From Paraphysomonas bandaiensis (lineage: Eukaryota > Chrysophyceae), in NCBI GenBank assembly GCA_965644295.1, contig CBFFRP010000280.1, positions 62,001-126,000 of the forward strand: a stretch of DNA of 64,000 bases. The letters run 5' to 3'. Shown piece after piece: positions 12,701 through 22,898 of this stretch. The first letter of the stretch is position 1. Each line of letters starts with the position of its first letter. The translations under genes were made by a program, and so were the position numbers. The notes below the pieces were generated by a model. That model saw only the letters and a list, made by a program, of their open reading frames with translations. It was not told the origin of the DNA and ran no database searches.

Positions 12701-13098
12701 CCGGAGTTGAAGCTGGAAAAAAGTGGCCAGATGGAGGGGAAGATGTACCCCCTGTGATGCTGGACATGTCCGCTAATGAAATGTTAGGTGGCTTTGAGTC
12801 GGATGTCGTTATTAGAGTGCGTCGTAAGTACGACAACAAAGCTGTTTTGACTCACAATATTCAAATCGATGGCCCTCATCATATGATTCCACACAAAAGA
12901 CGATTCGCCGAACTACGAGATAAGTATCTGCTGTCACCAGAAATGAAAAAGAACGAAGGCGTAGATGTGACTGTGAGCAGGGTTTTAATGACTGATAACA
13001 AAGAGGTTCTCAACAGACAGCGCAGACAGGATATTGTGCAGCAAGAGATACAAGTACTTGCTGATGCGGTTAGAAAGACTTATACTTCGGATAGTTAG
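9781..13098 (+). CDS. Mitochondrial RAP-domain protein with ~12 helical repeats
   Basis: A single-exon gene of 1105 residues, probably an organelle RNA-binding protein acting on mitochondrial RNA. The first 35 residues are Arg/Ser/Phe-rich with no acidic residue (MLRRLAVH...TSRYFYSS), a typical mitochondrial targeting peptide. Residues about 280-800 carry about a dozen degenerate repeats on the pattern ALxGLxxMSSxxxEVRxLLxxL, for example near 10,660 (GLSRMSSSHEPV), 11,415 (GLTWMSSDYPEV) and 11,800 (GLCNMSSDHKEV). Near residues 1009-1075 there is a RAP-like module with IQIDGPHHM followed by KRRFAELRDKYL, the signature of the RAP fold. Helical repeats plus RAP are known in organelle RNA processing and ribosome assembly factors of algae and apicomplexans. 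The exact RNA target cannot be seen. Confidence 0.8.
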   Translation: MLRRLAVHNQIFLRTQSFKVTSISLFNTSRYFYSSLDSNSSIQNHAIKGVKGNDVETGDVVNKIRVDFNKPLTSAAIANELYDLRHMRDTSVIDIGLIKGLQSSVEACEDSWTCEDLHRALTGVQSLPLTHPANRSLLYALSLKVNNVTGPIDVVLIVQALNALRNMKGDHMETRALLQPLASLLDAGLNQLDTRRSISVRDACTVISSVRMMDGLCDEVQYALSVVTSAEWEGSLGTNEFLATLRNMSRLPSESSCVQQVLTKLVSAVKISDTEDKNEKVVPALKVYDAMRGLSRMSSSHEPVRAALGTLCRLLDMAPVVSNRATVLKCAEALYSMRHMDCDSAEVSQLLCHIHEVLKSVSRPPERRSAVAESDSTSSVVTLPLTACCQALSGLRMMDSRGFEVRNLLVDLSYSLREEGRTGIAKRAAFGKGSHLTGRDVTLAAEGLQNKSCEHVEVRMVLGALAGRIQSMGGWFNGRDPTENPPREPLTQSGLESVLRCLYFMDASRPVVLKMVEYVTAHLRNRTSVPPLSGERASRILTGLTWMSSDYPEVLNLLNAFLSNLSHGKGGGWTEREVCLALSSLGSMSSRSGEIQGLLRILAHKMKSRDRLNDVNPLEVTDIALAIGGMRSMNSEHDEVTTLLSILTGRLECILSQEGAQLTGDDLSLIMTGLCNMSSDHKEVRKVIKILSLAMRNTSLELSSTCFIDILYGMRGFGSECYEVRAFIRCVLSLMAQPENQSALVGIKPGMIAKLLTGIRGLANEVTSDKRERAEPVVELVNMLTDVVLAVNGTFRTKDLCIALQGLQRLESWPQGHEYFCQATVDLVDALVARMANEKKTSSVLPLELAHRSRALYGLAGIADTASPCIFSLKVQLLDDIGALLKRVPISRIEEVQHTLQVMNFYIARDRDHVSDTVGNRAIECRKVALKTLNQWQRELTNNGKKNDSDSQTSSFIERRFRKEFDDVLSAINAGVEAGKKWPDGGEDVPPVMLDMSANEMLGGFESDVVIRVRRKYDNKAVLTHNIQIDGPHHMIPHKRRFAELRDKYLLSPEMKKNEGVDVTVSRVLMTDNKEVLNRQRRQDIVQQEIQVLADAVRKTYTSDS

Positions 13099-13172
13099 TA
13101 ATATCTATGCGTAGAACTTTGCCTTAGGCACGATGTATTTAGTATACCATATTTACTGATAGATGAAATTCT

Positions 13173-13180
13173 TATTAGCT
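13173..13180 (+). repeat. Candidate target-site duplication, left
   Basis: TATTAGCT here recurs at 15505-15512, just outside the GC-rich blocks that bracket the transposase gene. An 8-bp direct repeat is within the 8-11 bp range usual for Mutator-like elements. Confidence 0.5.
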
Positions 13181-13194
13181 GATAAGGTTTTTTT

Positions 13195-13249
13195 GCGGCC
13201 CGCCAGGGCCCTCGGCCCTCGCGGGCCCGCGGCCCCCCGCGGGCCCTCT
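13195..13249. repeat. GC-rich palindromic end block, left
   Basis: Almost pure G+C, built of GGGCCC and CGGCCC units, in sharp contrast to the AT-rich flanks. Partner of the block at 15437-15489. Confidence 0.7.
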
Positions 13250-13428
13250 AAAATTAATTTTTTTCAGTTTTTGCCTCCTGAAGATTTTGATTTGTTATAT
13301 TATTTCAGTTATTGTCTTTTAAAGATTTCGAGTTTTGAAAAAACTAATGTGATTAGTTTTTAATTTCGACTTTTTGAAAACTTAATACAAATTCATTAAT
13401 AATTTTGTCATCAAGCAGGCGATTAATA

Positions 13429-15191
13429 ATGCATGATTCTAATTCAGAAGAATCAGGGAGAAAAGATAGTTGTAATAGCGATGATCTCCCTACAACTTTT
13501 CAGTGGGAAGGTTTCAGATACACTATCAAGCAGAGGAAGAGGCTTCAAGATGGTTCGGTATAATATATTCTCTATCAGTAAGCCACTGATCCATATATTT
13601 AGGAAATTTGAAGGGTTATTATCGGTGCTCAAAACACCGGAAAGGAAGAACATGTGGCTGTCCAGCTAAATTGACAATTCTTGTTCACGAGCAAGCAGAA
13701 GAATCTGATGAAAAACTGATAATTTCAAAGGGGAAAGAGGAGCACAAATGTGGTGCCGCCATCTTTATATTGCCTTCAGATTCACCAACATCTGATGATA
13801 ATTCCAAGGAGAGGTCGTCGTTTTGTAAAGGTGTATATGACGCAAGTGGTGAAATGAAACAACTTTGTGAAGCAATGGCGTTGAAAGATGTTTCGAAGTC
13901 CTCCATTGCGATTGCAAATGAAGTTGCGGAAACAACGCGAGCGAAATATAAGCAGCTCGGTGAGAAAATTGATATTTTTTTCTTTTTGCTGTTTTCACTT
14001 CATTTTCTTTTGCTTATTTCGGTAGGAATGCCATATAGATATCTCGAAACGTCGAAACTCAAAGCTTTGGTGTATCAGTGTAGACGTTTAGAGTTCAATG
14101 ATTGGGAAGGAATTATATCGTCGTATCCGCTTGTGAACTGTGCTGATGACGACGAGAGACTATTTTTACAGTTCAATACTTCAATCAATGTTAGCAATCA
14201 GATGCAGAAGATAATTGGCTTTGCACATCCTGATTTAATCAATATTGTAAAGGGTGGTCCGGTCCATCTGTTTATAGACTGTACTTTTAAATGTGTGCCA
14301 AAGGGATTTTCTCAGTGTCTAGTAATTATGATATATGACTACGCCTCGTCCCTATACATTCCTGTATTTTATATATTGCTGCAATCGAAGTTTGAAGAAG
14401 TGTATTCCATGGCTCTTTATTTGAGTAAGGCCTCAACAGATTTCATGATGGAGATCATCAATGGCTCAGTGGATTTCGAGAAGGGTCTGATGAATGCTAT
14501 CAAACGGAACTTTGAGGGCAAGCCTGTAACTGGATCCGATCCTAATGATTGGAATGTGCATGGCATTGTAACAGACGAGTCATCAACATCCCGCTTGATT
14601 AATAGAACCAACAATCCACTGGAAAGGTTTAACAGAAAGCTGAACGAGGCTTTTCCCACTGCGCATCCTTCCGTGGTGTTATATGTGAGTACTATTCGGA
14701 AGCTAAGTCAAGAATACGTCGAACTTCGAAACAAAATTCTCAGGGGTCATGCATCCCGGCCGAAACATCTGCCATTCCAGCAATTCACATTGCCAGAGGA
14801 CTACGCTGCATTTGAAATGGACAGGTCAGTCCAAAGGACTAAGTTTGCGCAGCTCAACCAATACAAGTTTTTGATTGGGAAGAGCCACTATGATCCTGAG
14901 GATGGGTGCATGTACGAGGTGGTGAGAGTTGGATTTTACGAGGGGTCCATCGTTGGCTATCGCGAGCAGTGCCGACTGCAGAATGGATATGTTGTCGATG
15001 TACCCACTGATGATTGTATTTCAATTGAGGAGATAGTGAAATACACTGGATGTGGCAAGGAGTCTACAGTGACAGCCGAAGACTGTGCTTTCACCGAGGA
15101 GATTGAGACATGCTGTGTTGCCGCCGGCAGGGCTCAGACCGGCGCCAAACGCCGGAATAGGGCCGGTGGGGCCGGCCCCGGCGTTGTTTAG
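13429..15191 (+). CDS. FLYWCH zinc finger / MULE transposase, probably internally deleted
   Basis: Transposase of the enclosing element. Proposed start at 13429 (MHDSNSEESG). A small intron, with a poor donor near 13554 and acceptor at about 13602, joins QRKRLQDG to NLKGYYRCSKH. A second 79-bp intron (about 13961-14027) gives KQLGMPYRYLE. The N-terminus is a FLYWCH/WRKY-like zinc finger (YYRCSKHRKGRTCGCPAKL, later EEHKCG). The middle has the MULE core: VHLFIDCTFKCVP with the first catalytic Asp and LYIPVFYILLQSK with the following helix. The usual CxxH-containing segment and the region expected to hold the last catalytic acid appear missing: the sequence jumps from AIKRNFEGKP to a C-terminal part (RTNNPLERFNRKL). 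This suggests an in-frame deletion or a domesticated, inactive copy. The GC-rich 3' end encodes low-complexity Gly/Ala/Arg. Confidence 0.7.
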
Positions 15192-15436
15192 GGGCGGGGG
15201 CCTGGGGGCAGTGGACGCCGGCTCGTAGAGTCGAAGCGTGGGGAGCCCCCAGCTCCGAAAAATGTTTTGGTATAAAGTTGCTCTTGCTTAAGATATTAAT
15301 AACTCTTGCTAAATTTGACCCTTTGCTTTGTGCGTAATACTGCCCTTTGCTTTGTGCGTTATTGTTGCTTGTGGTTGTAGTGTGTGTTGTGTGTGTTTTT
15401 AATTAAGAATTATTGTTATTATTGTTAGTTGTAGTA

Positions 15437-15489
15437 GAGGGCCAAATGCGGGCCGAGGGCCCTAGCGGGCCGAGGGCCAAAAAGGGCCA
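15437..15489. repeat. GC-rich palindromic end block, right
   Basis: Contains GCGGGCCGAGGGCCCTAGCG and GGGCC units. Its reverse complement matches the left block of the transposon. Confidence 0.7.
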
Positions 15490-15504
15490 AAATTAAATTT
15501 TTCC

Positions 15505-16978
15505 TATTAGCTTCCTTTATGTATGTCGGTAACTATTTCACGATTTCCTATTACTATGTGAAAGTTGGAAAATTTAATATGCGTAATTCTTTAAGTTGCC
15601 GTTTCGATTAGTTAAGCACCACATTTTCCTGATTAAACAACATATTAGTTTAGCATCATCAGTACATTTTTCCCTGTAAGCTTTGGTGCGTTGCTTTGTA
15701 TGAACAGTGTTTATTACTTCTTGTTTCTAACGTCTATATAGCTAAAAATGCCATGCCATCAAGGTTGTAACGTCATTCAACATCAATGCACAAGATAAGC
15801 CTAATTCTGCACTGCGTGTTGACTTGTGCTGTACAGTTTGACATACGCTGCAGAATAGGAGAGAGTTAACGAGGTGAAAGAATTGAAGCGCGTGATCAAA
15901 TAAATGGTTAATTAAAGTAGATAGACGTCAGTTATGTTTAATTCTAACATAGAGACGCTGTCTATTACATGTCCCGTGATACAAAATAGCCTCTAGCCAC
16001 AGTTTTCGTATATAGTAATCTATTGATCAAGTTGAATACATAGTGTCATATCTGAATAAACTCCCTATTAAAATGCTTGTATTGCAGCCCATTTGACTTG
16101 TTCACGGAGAGACATGAACAGTCTCAATAAACCCTACTTACTTCGACCGACCGATACACTGGTACGGAATAAGACACAATGACTGAATACCAGGCAGTGC
16201 ATGTGGGATTAGACTTACTGTACATAATATCATTTTTATTGCTATGAAATTATGAAGAAAGAGAGGAGTCTACTGGTGACAGTTCGATAGTTAAACATAT
16301 ATGAATATATATACTGTGCATGTGATGGATAAGATATGAGCTCCTACGATCGTAGCAGAGGCAGTGAGGACAGATTGTGGACAGGACTGTATATGGATGT
16401 AGTATTATGTATTCTTGATGAATAGCAGCCGATGAGTTGAGAACTGATCTATACTAGAAACAAATGCAGATGCTGATCACAGTCGAGTCATCATGCTTAT
16501 GAGCTCATAGCAATGAGACAGCGACTATCCCTATAGGGTCAGCTCATATCTCAATGGGATATGCACAACAACAGCAAGCAACAGATCCATCACTGTCACC
16601 ATACTGTAACTACACCGTCACATCATGCTATACATTCATATACGGCGTGTATACCTCTATATATGAACATGTATGCTGTGTACATACCACGTATGTAATA
16701 TTTTTCGGGAATATATTGAAGCAAATATACTCCACATTACTGCAACACAATGTACGGCTGGAATACAGATAATTGTTGTCTCAATAATAGAGGCATATTG
16801 GAAAAAAAATATACAAAGGATGATATACACCAGTATACCGCCGTATACATGCACAGTTTGATGAACACAGGTGTGCATCTATACGGTATACGTCTATATA
16901 ACATATGCACCGTATGCAGCTCTTCGTTCATTTATCGTTCCTCAAGCCTCAGTTTTCCATATACTGTAATTATTACCT
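15505..16978. other. Intergenic region with palindromic tracts and dispersed repeat copy
   Basis: No gene seen. The first half is plain AT-rich DNA. From about 16,290 to 16,960 it is rich in TATAC/GTATAC/TGTACA motifs, leading up to the start codon of the next gene. One copy of a 125-bp dispersed repeat sits at 16701-16825. Confidence 0.6.
16701..16825 (+). repeat. Dispersed ~125-bp repeat, copy A
   Basis: Starts TTTTTCGGGAATATATTGAAG and is similar along its length to 24331-24462 (same strand) and to the reverse complement of 18790-18910. Landmarks kept in all three copies: TATTGAAGCAAA, TACTGCAA-type block, TTGTCTCAATA and AGGCAT. No coding capacity or terminal inverted repeats seen. Confidence 0.85.
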
Positions 16979-17746
16979 ATGCTTGGGCGTTGTCTCTGCT
17001 CTGCCAGGAGGCAGCTGAGTGTGCATCATAGAAGTGTTAGCAGTAAAGTTATGTCCACCGGAGAGGTTGTTCTAGACAACAGTGCGGTGCATATAGTCCG
17101 AAAAGCAGTGGGACCATTTGCTATGAATGAATATCTCCTTGTCTGTAAAAAAACAAAACAAGCCGCCCTTATTGATAGTGGAGAATCTCCCGAAAACTAC
17201 TTTGAAGGAAACAGCGGATCTCTCCCTTTTAATATAACCCACCTCTTACAAACTCATGCTCATGTTGATCATGTCGCCGGTCTACGGTCCACTAAAAGTA
17301 AATTTTCGGATGCTCGTATCTATATACACAAGGACGAAATGCCGGTATATGATCAAGTGGGTAAGCAAGCTCGTATGTTCGGCGTACCCTGTGAGCTCCC
17401 TTTACCAAGTGTTGATGAACTTATTGACGAGGGCATGACAATCCAAGTCGGAGCCTTAAAATTTGAAATTATATTTACACCTGGACACTCACCTGGTGGT
17501 TGTGTTTTCTTCCACAACGACGTAACATATCCTTTTGCTTTTGTAGGAGATTTAATCTTTCGAAATTCCATAGGGCGCACTGATTTGCCGGGAAGTGACC
17601 CCAAACTAATGAAGTCATCAATCTGTAAAATAGTAAATATGCTCCCACCTAAGACCCTGTTGCTACCTGGCCACATGGATGTTACTTTTATGTCAAAGGA
17701 AAGAGCTTCAAATCCTTTCGTTCTCGAATGGGTAGGTCGAAAGTAG
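16979..17746 (+). CDS. Metallo-beta-lactamase fold hydrolase, glyoxalase II / YcbL-like, mitochondrial
   Basis: A 255-residue single-exon gene. Likely a thioester hydrolase of the hydroxyacylglutathione hydrolase superfamily. The metal-binding motif THAHVDH is at residues 92-98. Further ligands are the His in TPGHSPGG, the Asp in GDLIFRNSIGRTDLPGSD and the His in LLPGHMD. The IGRTDLPG and ASNPF patterns resemble the short YcbL-type proteins rather than classical glyoxalase II with its longer C-terminus. The N-terminal 23 residues (MLGRCLCSARRQLSVHH...) are Arg-rich without acids, so a mitochondrial location is likely. A second Met (MSTGEVV) could start a cytosolic form. An ETHE1-type persulfide dioxygenase is a less likely alternative. 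The upstream region is rich in GTATAC palindromes. Confidence 0.85.
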   Translation: MLGRCLCSARRQLSVHHRSVSSKVMSTGEVVLDNSAVHIVRKAVGPFAMNEYLLVCKKTKQAALIDSGESPENYFEGNSGSLPFNITHLLQTHAHVDHVAGLRSTKSKFSDARIYIHKDEMPVYDQVGKQARMFGVPCELPLPSVDELIDEGMTIQVGALKFEIIFTPGHSPGGCVFFHNDVTYPFAFVGDLIFRNSIGRTDLPGSDPKLMKSSICKIVNMLPPKTLLLPGHMDVTFMSKERASNPFVLEWVGRK

Positions 17747-18410
17747 GAATATATAAGAATTATGCTGTATGTGATATGCTTGTTGGAGGCGTAATGTGTA
17801 ATATATCTGGGACCGTCTTATCAAAGTTATAGTAAATATAAGATATTCCCCCACAATACAACAGCATTTCTTCTAGGGATTCGTTTGTTGAATTCTATAC
17901 TCTAGTACATCCTGAGATCCTGAGTTTCAACTCTGCTTAGTGATCTAGTTGACACACACTAGCTAGTACAGCTATAAATTATAATATTTTGCATTGTATT
18001 GCCTGTTCTTCTGATGTAAATAGTGATGCATTGATTACGTAATAGTAGGCACTTAATTTCATAATTATGTTTTTGTGTTGTTCTTGTTGCGTGACTTTGA
18101 TAGTTCATAGCGTTAATTTGGTACTATTAAACACCGTTTTCATTATTATTAATACCAACACGGTGGATGTAAATATACGAGCGACACGTCGTCTTGTGTT
18201 TTTGAAAAGCTGCGCTAATACCACTATTCCACACTGACGTAGTGGCATATTAAAAAATAACGTGGGTCATTTGTATAAAATAATACTGTAGAAGTTTTTT
18301 CTTAGCTCTAAGTTAAATCTCTGAAGCCCGACGACATTACTGAGAGATTAAACTGTAGTTGATTCATTTAAACATTTTCTAGCATCAGTAGTAGTAAGTT
18401 TAAGGTTACG

Positions 18411-18444
18411 TCCAGTGGGAAAAACCGCAATGCTTCCCACTGGA
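18411..18444. other. Perfect 11-bp stem-loop
   Basis: TCCAGTGGGAA (18411-18421) and TTCCCACTGGA (18434-18444) are perfect inverted repeats with a 12-base loop. It is more GC-rich than its surroundings. Could be part of a small structured RNA or a fold-back remnant; nothing decides this. Confidence 0.6.
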
Positions 18445-18789
18445 GGCGGGTGAGAACCATTAGGATTATGCCTGCGATACATGCAACGTCAACTGTCCCA
18501 AAAATCAGGCCGGATGATAATCTACTCTGACACTACCCCATCACTAACCCCACACTGTAAATAAAGTACCCAGGAAACTTACTTCATGACTCTTGATGCT
18601 ATTCGCTAACAATTCTCGAAGTACTCTTGTAGAAGATCGCAACTGATGTGATTGCAGCTTGTAAGATACACATATCCATATATGGCTATACTGGCATACG
18701 CTATGCAGCATACCATCTTCATTGTACTGTACCTATACAGTTGGTATACTGAGCCGTAGCACTGTACTTTATATGTACACAGAAGTATG

Positions 18790-18910
18790 ACATATCGGTG
18801 TTTTTGTTCAAAGATGCCTCGAATATTGAGACAACAATTATGTGTATTCCAGCTGTAGTTGTATTGTAGTAATATAGAGTATTTTTGCTTCAATATATTT
18901 ACGAAAAAAT
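18790..18910 (-). repeat. Dispersed ~125-bp repeat, copy B (inverted)
   Basis: The reverse complement matches 24331-24462 closely (shared GCATCTTATTTTTTCG start, CAATACAACTAC, TTGTCTCAATATT, AGGCATC) and 16701-16825 less closely. Confidence 0.85.
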
Positions 18911-19191
18911 AAGATGCTAATTGCCGATACGGATATCAAAAAACACACTGCCAACTGCACACTTTCTGCAGATATTTTCGTGTGGTGGCCACATTTTGAC
19001 CATTTCCCATATGCAGAGTACATGTACACCATACAGCATTATGTAGAGCTGTGTCATACAGCAGTATACAGCACAGTATAGCTGTAGCAATGGCCGCAGG
19101 CAGGTCTGGTTGTTCTCTAGCTATGTATGTATCATCTCGTTGACAGTCACTTACATGGACTAACCCTGTTATTACACTCCATAAACATATA

Positions 19192-22100
19192 ATGTCCTGT
19201 AGTTTAAGGGTATTATGCCCTCATAACCTCGACAGCACACCTTGTGTTGTTTTCAGCACTGAGAATCAACGGTATGATGTCGAATCAAACCATCCGATAT
19301 GTTATTGATCATATACTCGTATAGTGTCCTCATTGATGCTGGTGAAGGGGTTCAGAGGCTCTGTGTGGAACATAGAGTAAGATTGGGTAAATTGGAGAGT
19401 GTATTACTGACATCTCTATCGCCGAGTACGCTATCAGGGCTGCCGGGTACATCATACGCCTCAATTGCAACACTTATCTGTACTTATAGTCTATGTATAG
19501 GGCTCTGTTTGACATGTGCCGATAGTGGACGATCGGCATTATCATTAGTTGGTCCGAGAGGGTTACTACCGTTTTGGCAATCGACTGGTCAGTTTACGTA
19601 TCGATCGCAATTTTCAATTGGCGTACGAGAGGTGGAAACGGACGTTGACCTCGTGGCTGAGCTCGATGCTGCTTATATACATTGTGTCGCTATTGATTCA
19701 GGGAATGAAGAGTATCCCACGCATATGTGTTATGTGATAGAGACGAAACCTCTTCCAGGAAAGTTCGACGTGGGTAGGGCGAAGGCCCTTGGCGTTCCAG
19801 TTGGTCCCATGTTTGGCTTGCTGCAGAAGGGCACAGAGATAACGCTGTCCGATGGAAGGACTATCAAGCCGCAGGATGTACTAGGGGTTGCAGAGAAAAG
19901 CAGGTGAGTATATAAATTTTGCGCACTGCACTGTATGTGGAAGGGGCTACTATAGCAACATCTGTAAATGGCATGTAGTAACGGTGTTCCTATAGATTTG
20001 CAGTGGTGGTGTGTAATGCTGCTGGCCGCACAGCTGATGATTCTACGATACTTTCTTCTCTTGTGAACCACCCCTATTGGTGCAGATTTAAAAGTGGCGG
20101 CGAGTGTGAGGGTCGCCTGGACTGTATGCTTCACTTCAGCCCCTCTCATGTTACTTCTTCATCTCTCTACACTGCATGGATAGAGCTTATAGGAAATACG
20201 ACACATATAGGATTGGGTGATGGGGATTGCTCCCCTGAGTCAGCATTTTTGGCTTCTACTCTCTACTCTTGTCGACTGAATAGTCTCTTCCCTGATGTTT
20301 TTTCTCTGGTGGCTACATCTGCTCACCAGAGAAAAAGTTTAGAGGGGATGATGAAAGCAGGATGTCCAGGAATGCGATATAATTTACTCCCCGCTAAGCA
20401 AAGAGGTCTGGAAGGATCAGATGCGACCGAATCATTTGATCTCGCGCTCTCTGGTGCAGTGGATCAGTTGTGGGAGGGACGAGAAGACGACAAGGACCGA
20501 GCGGACATACTAGTGAGAAGTACACTGGAGGCTCGATCTACGACCGATTTCAATGACCCAAGGGCTAACCTACTTAAACAGAGTTCTCATTGCGCGGTGT
20601 CCTTCTTAGGTTACATATGCCGACCATGCGTGCCCTATGTGACGTTTTTTTATTAGGAACGGGTTGTGCACAACCATCAAAGTATAGGAACGTGTCCGGT
20701 ATATTCCTTCAGGTTACTTGCTGCGCTTTTGTGGTATTGGAACTGAATTAATGGGTAACAGGTTGATGGGGGGGCTATAATGTTAGACTGCGGTACGCAC
20801 TTTCGATGTATATTTTGCAGTTATAACTGTATATTAGGGGAAGGATCATGGCAGCAACTGGTGAGGATGGTCATGCATACGCCCAAGATGATGAATAGGA
20901 AGGAGTCTTGTTCATCGACGGAAGTGGAAGAGTGGGCTGCGACAGCGCTGAAGCTGGTCTGGATCTCTCATCCCCACGCAGACCACCACCTCGGACTGGT
21001 ATTTTACGTATGTTACTCTTTTTAGTACTGAAATTTTATAGGTGAGAGTAATATCTGAGCGGCAGAGGTTCCTGAGAGCAGCTGTGGGAGGCAATCCCGA
21101 ACCACTACTTGTGATTGCACCACTTTCTGTGCTTTTATTTTTAGAGGTAATTTTTTTCTGTCTTTGTTTTCTCGTATCATGTTACTGCAGGAATTTGCTG
21201 TACTGGATCCACTGGTTAAAGATGCTTATACACCACTACTTAACAGGTATGCTCTTTCCATTGACTATATGCTCTGTAAAGTGTTGTCAGCTACTTTGAA
21301 CCAGCTGGTAGCGCAACTGAATCTCGGGGATGTACTGTTGCATCAGAAGTTGCCTGTGAAAATACTTGCGGTGGTGAGTTTTGCTGTTGTTGTCGACCTA
21401 TCCCCTCATGCATCCTCTTGTACGAGGGCCATCAGAAAATTTGCGAAATGTGAAGCCCAAGAGAGTTTATAGAAACTTTCAGACGGAAGCGAATACAGAG
21501 AAAGCTGCCGATATTTTGCGGAAGCTTTCTATAACAGCCTTCAGGAATGTCAAAGTAGTACACTGTTCGCAGGTTATTAGAGACTCTGATATACATCTAG
21601 CCTGCTTATTTAATTACAGGCGTACGCTGTCAGCCTAGAATTTTCTTCTGGCTGCAAAATCGTATACTCTGGCGACACTCGGCCGTGTCAGCAGGTGGTT
21701 GACCTTGGGAGGGATGCTACGATCTTAATTCATGAGGTTGATCTCTGAATATTTACAGTCTTTTCTGATTTAGTGGAACAGGCAACTTTTGATGACACGA
21801 AAGGTGATGAAGCAGTTAAAAAGAAACATAGTACAATATCTGAGGCTATATCAGTAGGAAAGGTTAGTTTACAAGTCCCATTCACTCCACTTTTCAAGTA
21901 CTTGCAGGAAATGAATGCTTATCGTGTAATATTGACACACTTCAGTCAAAGGTGAAGTTGGTTTAGAACTTTTAGTATTTGTACTGATGTTTCTTAGGTA
22001 TCCCTCTGCCCCACCCCTTCCTTCTGACTGTCAAACAACAACATCATCGGTTATTTTGGCGTTTGACTTTTTGCGATTGTCATTTGCGGACTGCCTATGG

Positions 22101-22301
22101 GCTCCACTAATGAACAGAGTTCTAAGTATTGCTTTTCCACCAGAGTCAGATGAGTTAGATGATATAAACAATGAGGCCGGTACTGAAGGACAGTTAATTG
22201 ATAGTAATAGAATTCCCACATCGGGGGGCGGAAAAAAAGGAAAAAATAGACCTCTGCCTAGTGGTAGCGAGTCTGTCAGTAAGGTACCAAAGTACAAGTA
22301 A
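19192..22301 (+). CDS. ELAC2: tRNase Z, long form
   Basis: Endonuclease that removes the 3' trailer from precursor tRNAs. At least a dozen exons joined by 31-90 bp introns. Start chosen at 19192 because it gives MSCSLRVLCPHN in frame across the 19272-19324 intron into RVLIDAGEGVQRLC. Early exons: 19192-19271, 19325-19446, 19501-19903, 19996-20609, 20657-20712, 20762-20792, 20838-20998, 21042-21146, 21191-21246. The N-terminal pseudo-domain shows DAGEGVQRL, LTSLSPSTLSGLPG and LVGPRGL. The C-terminal catalytic domain has FLGTGCAQPSKYRNVSGIFL, LDCGEGSW, the metal motif SHPHADHH, YSGDTRPC, LIHEATF, KHSTISEA and LTHFSQRYP. All are hallmarks of tRNase Z-L. The exons between 21,247 and 21,660 are hard to place; the stretch is poorly conserved. 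No targeting peptide is obvious. Confidence 0.9.
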
Positions 22302-22806
22302 TAAATAGATAAATAGGGAATTCATGTGATTACTAAAATGAGTAGTGGTTACTTGCCGACGATACAACTCCACTGTTAATTGAATTAATAATTAATAATA
22401 TACGGCGTATATTAATTTACCAGCAGTTGAACATGCGCTATTTCGGTTACCCTTTACGCATGACCATTTAACTTAGTCACCTCTTCTCTTACAACTCCAC
22501 GGTTACGACGTAACCTATGCTGCACGCATTACACTACAATGTGATATACTATATATTGAACACTACGTAAAAACAGGGGGATTTTGCGTTCCTGAAAGCC
22601 AATGCAGTCATCGAAGTCATTCAGTGGAGAAGTGCTGAAGGGAGATATAAGCGCTATCACTCATAGCATATGAAGATCTCGAGATATCCAGCAGATCATA
22701 GTGTGAGTGTGTGAGTTATATCCACAGCTGCATTGACCCATCTTCCCCATAACACTCACAGGGGACCCATCACTATATACTATATAGTGATATTTAACCA
22801 CGGGAA

Positions 22807-22898
22807 ATAAGGAGACTATATCGTCCCGCGCTCAAAATTTTGAAACGAGGGCGAAAAGCCCGAGCTTTAAAATCTAGACAAGGGATGATACTCCTTAT
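22807..22898. repeat. Fold-back element with nested hairpins
   Basis: Left arm ATAAGGAG...TATATCGTCCC (22807-22827) pairs imperfectly with right arm GGGATGATACTCCTTAT (22882-22898). Inside sits GGGC-GAAAA-GCCC (22849-22861), a short GC stem in AT-rich DNA. Looks like a MITE-like or structured-RNA element of about 92 bp. Confidence 0.6.

Larger units (their letters stand above)
13181..15504 (+). mobile_element. Mutator-like (MULE) DNA transposon with GC-rich ends
   Basis: The element contains a FLYWCH/MULE transposase gene and is bounded by an 8-bp direct repeat. Both sides carry very GC-rich blocks (13195-13249 and about 15437-15489) in an otherwise AT-rich region. In inverted orientation they share CGGCCCGC(C/T)AGGGCCCTCGGCCC, but at unequal distances from the ends. 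Both also share an AT part (GGGCC...AAAATTAA) in direct orientation, so they may be palindromic subterminal repeats and not simple terminal inverted repeats. Boundaries are approximate. Confidence 0.65.
17747..19191. other. Intergenic region
   Basis: No gene seen. Holds a strong 11-bp hairpin (18411-18444), an inverted copy of the dispersed repeat (18790-18910) and, from about 18,640 and again from 19,015, GTACTGTA/GTATAC-rich stretches that lead up to the tRNase Z start. Confidence 0.6.
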
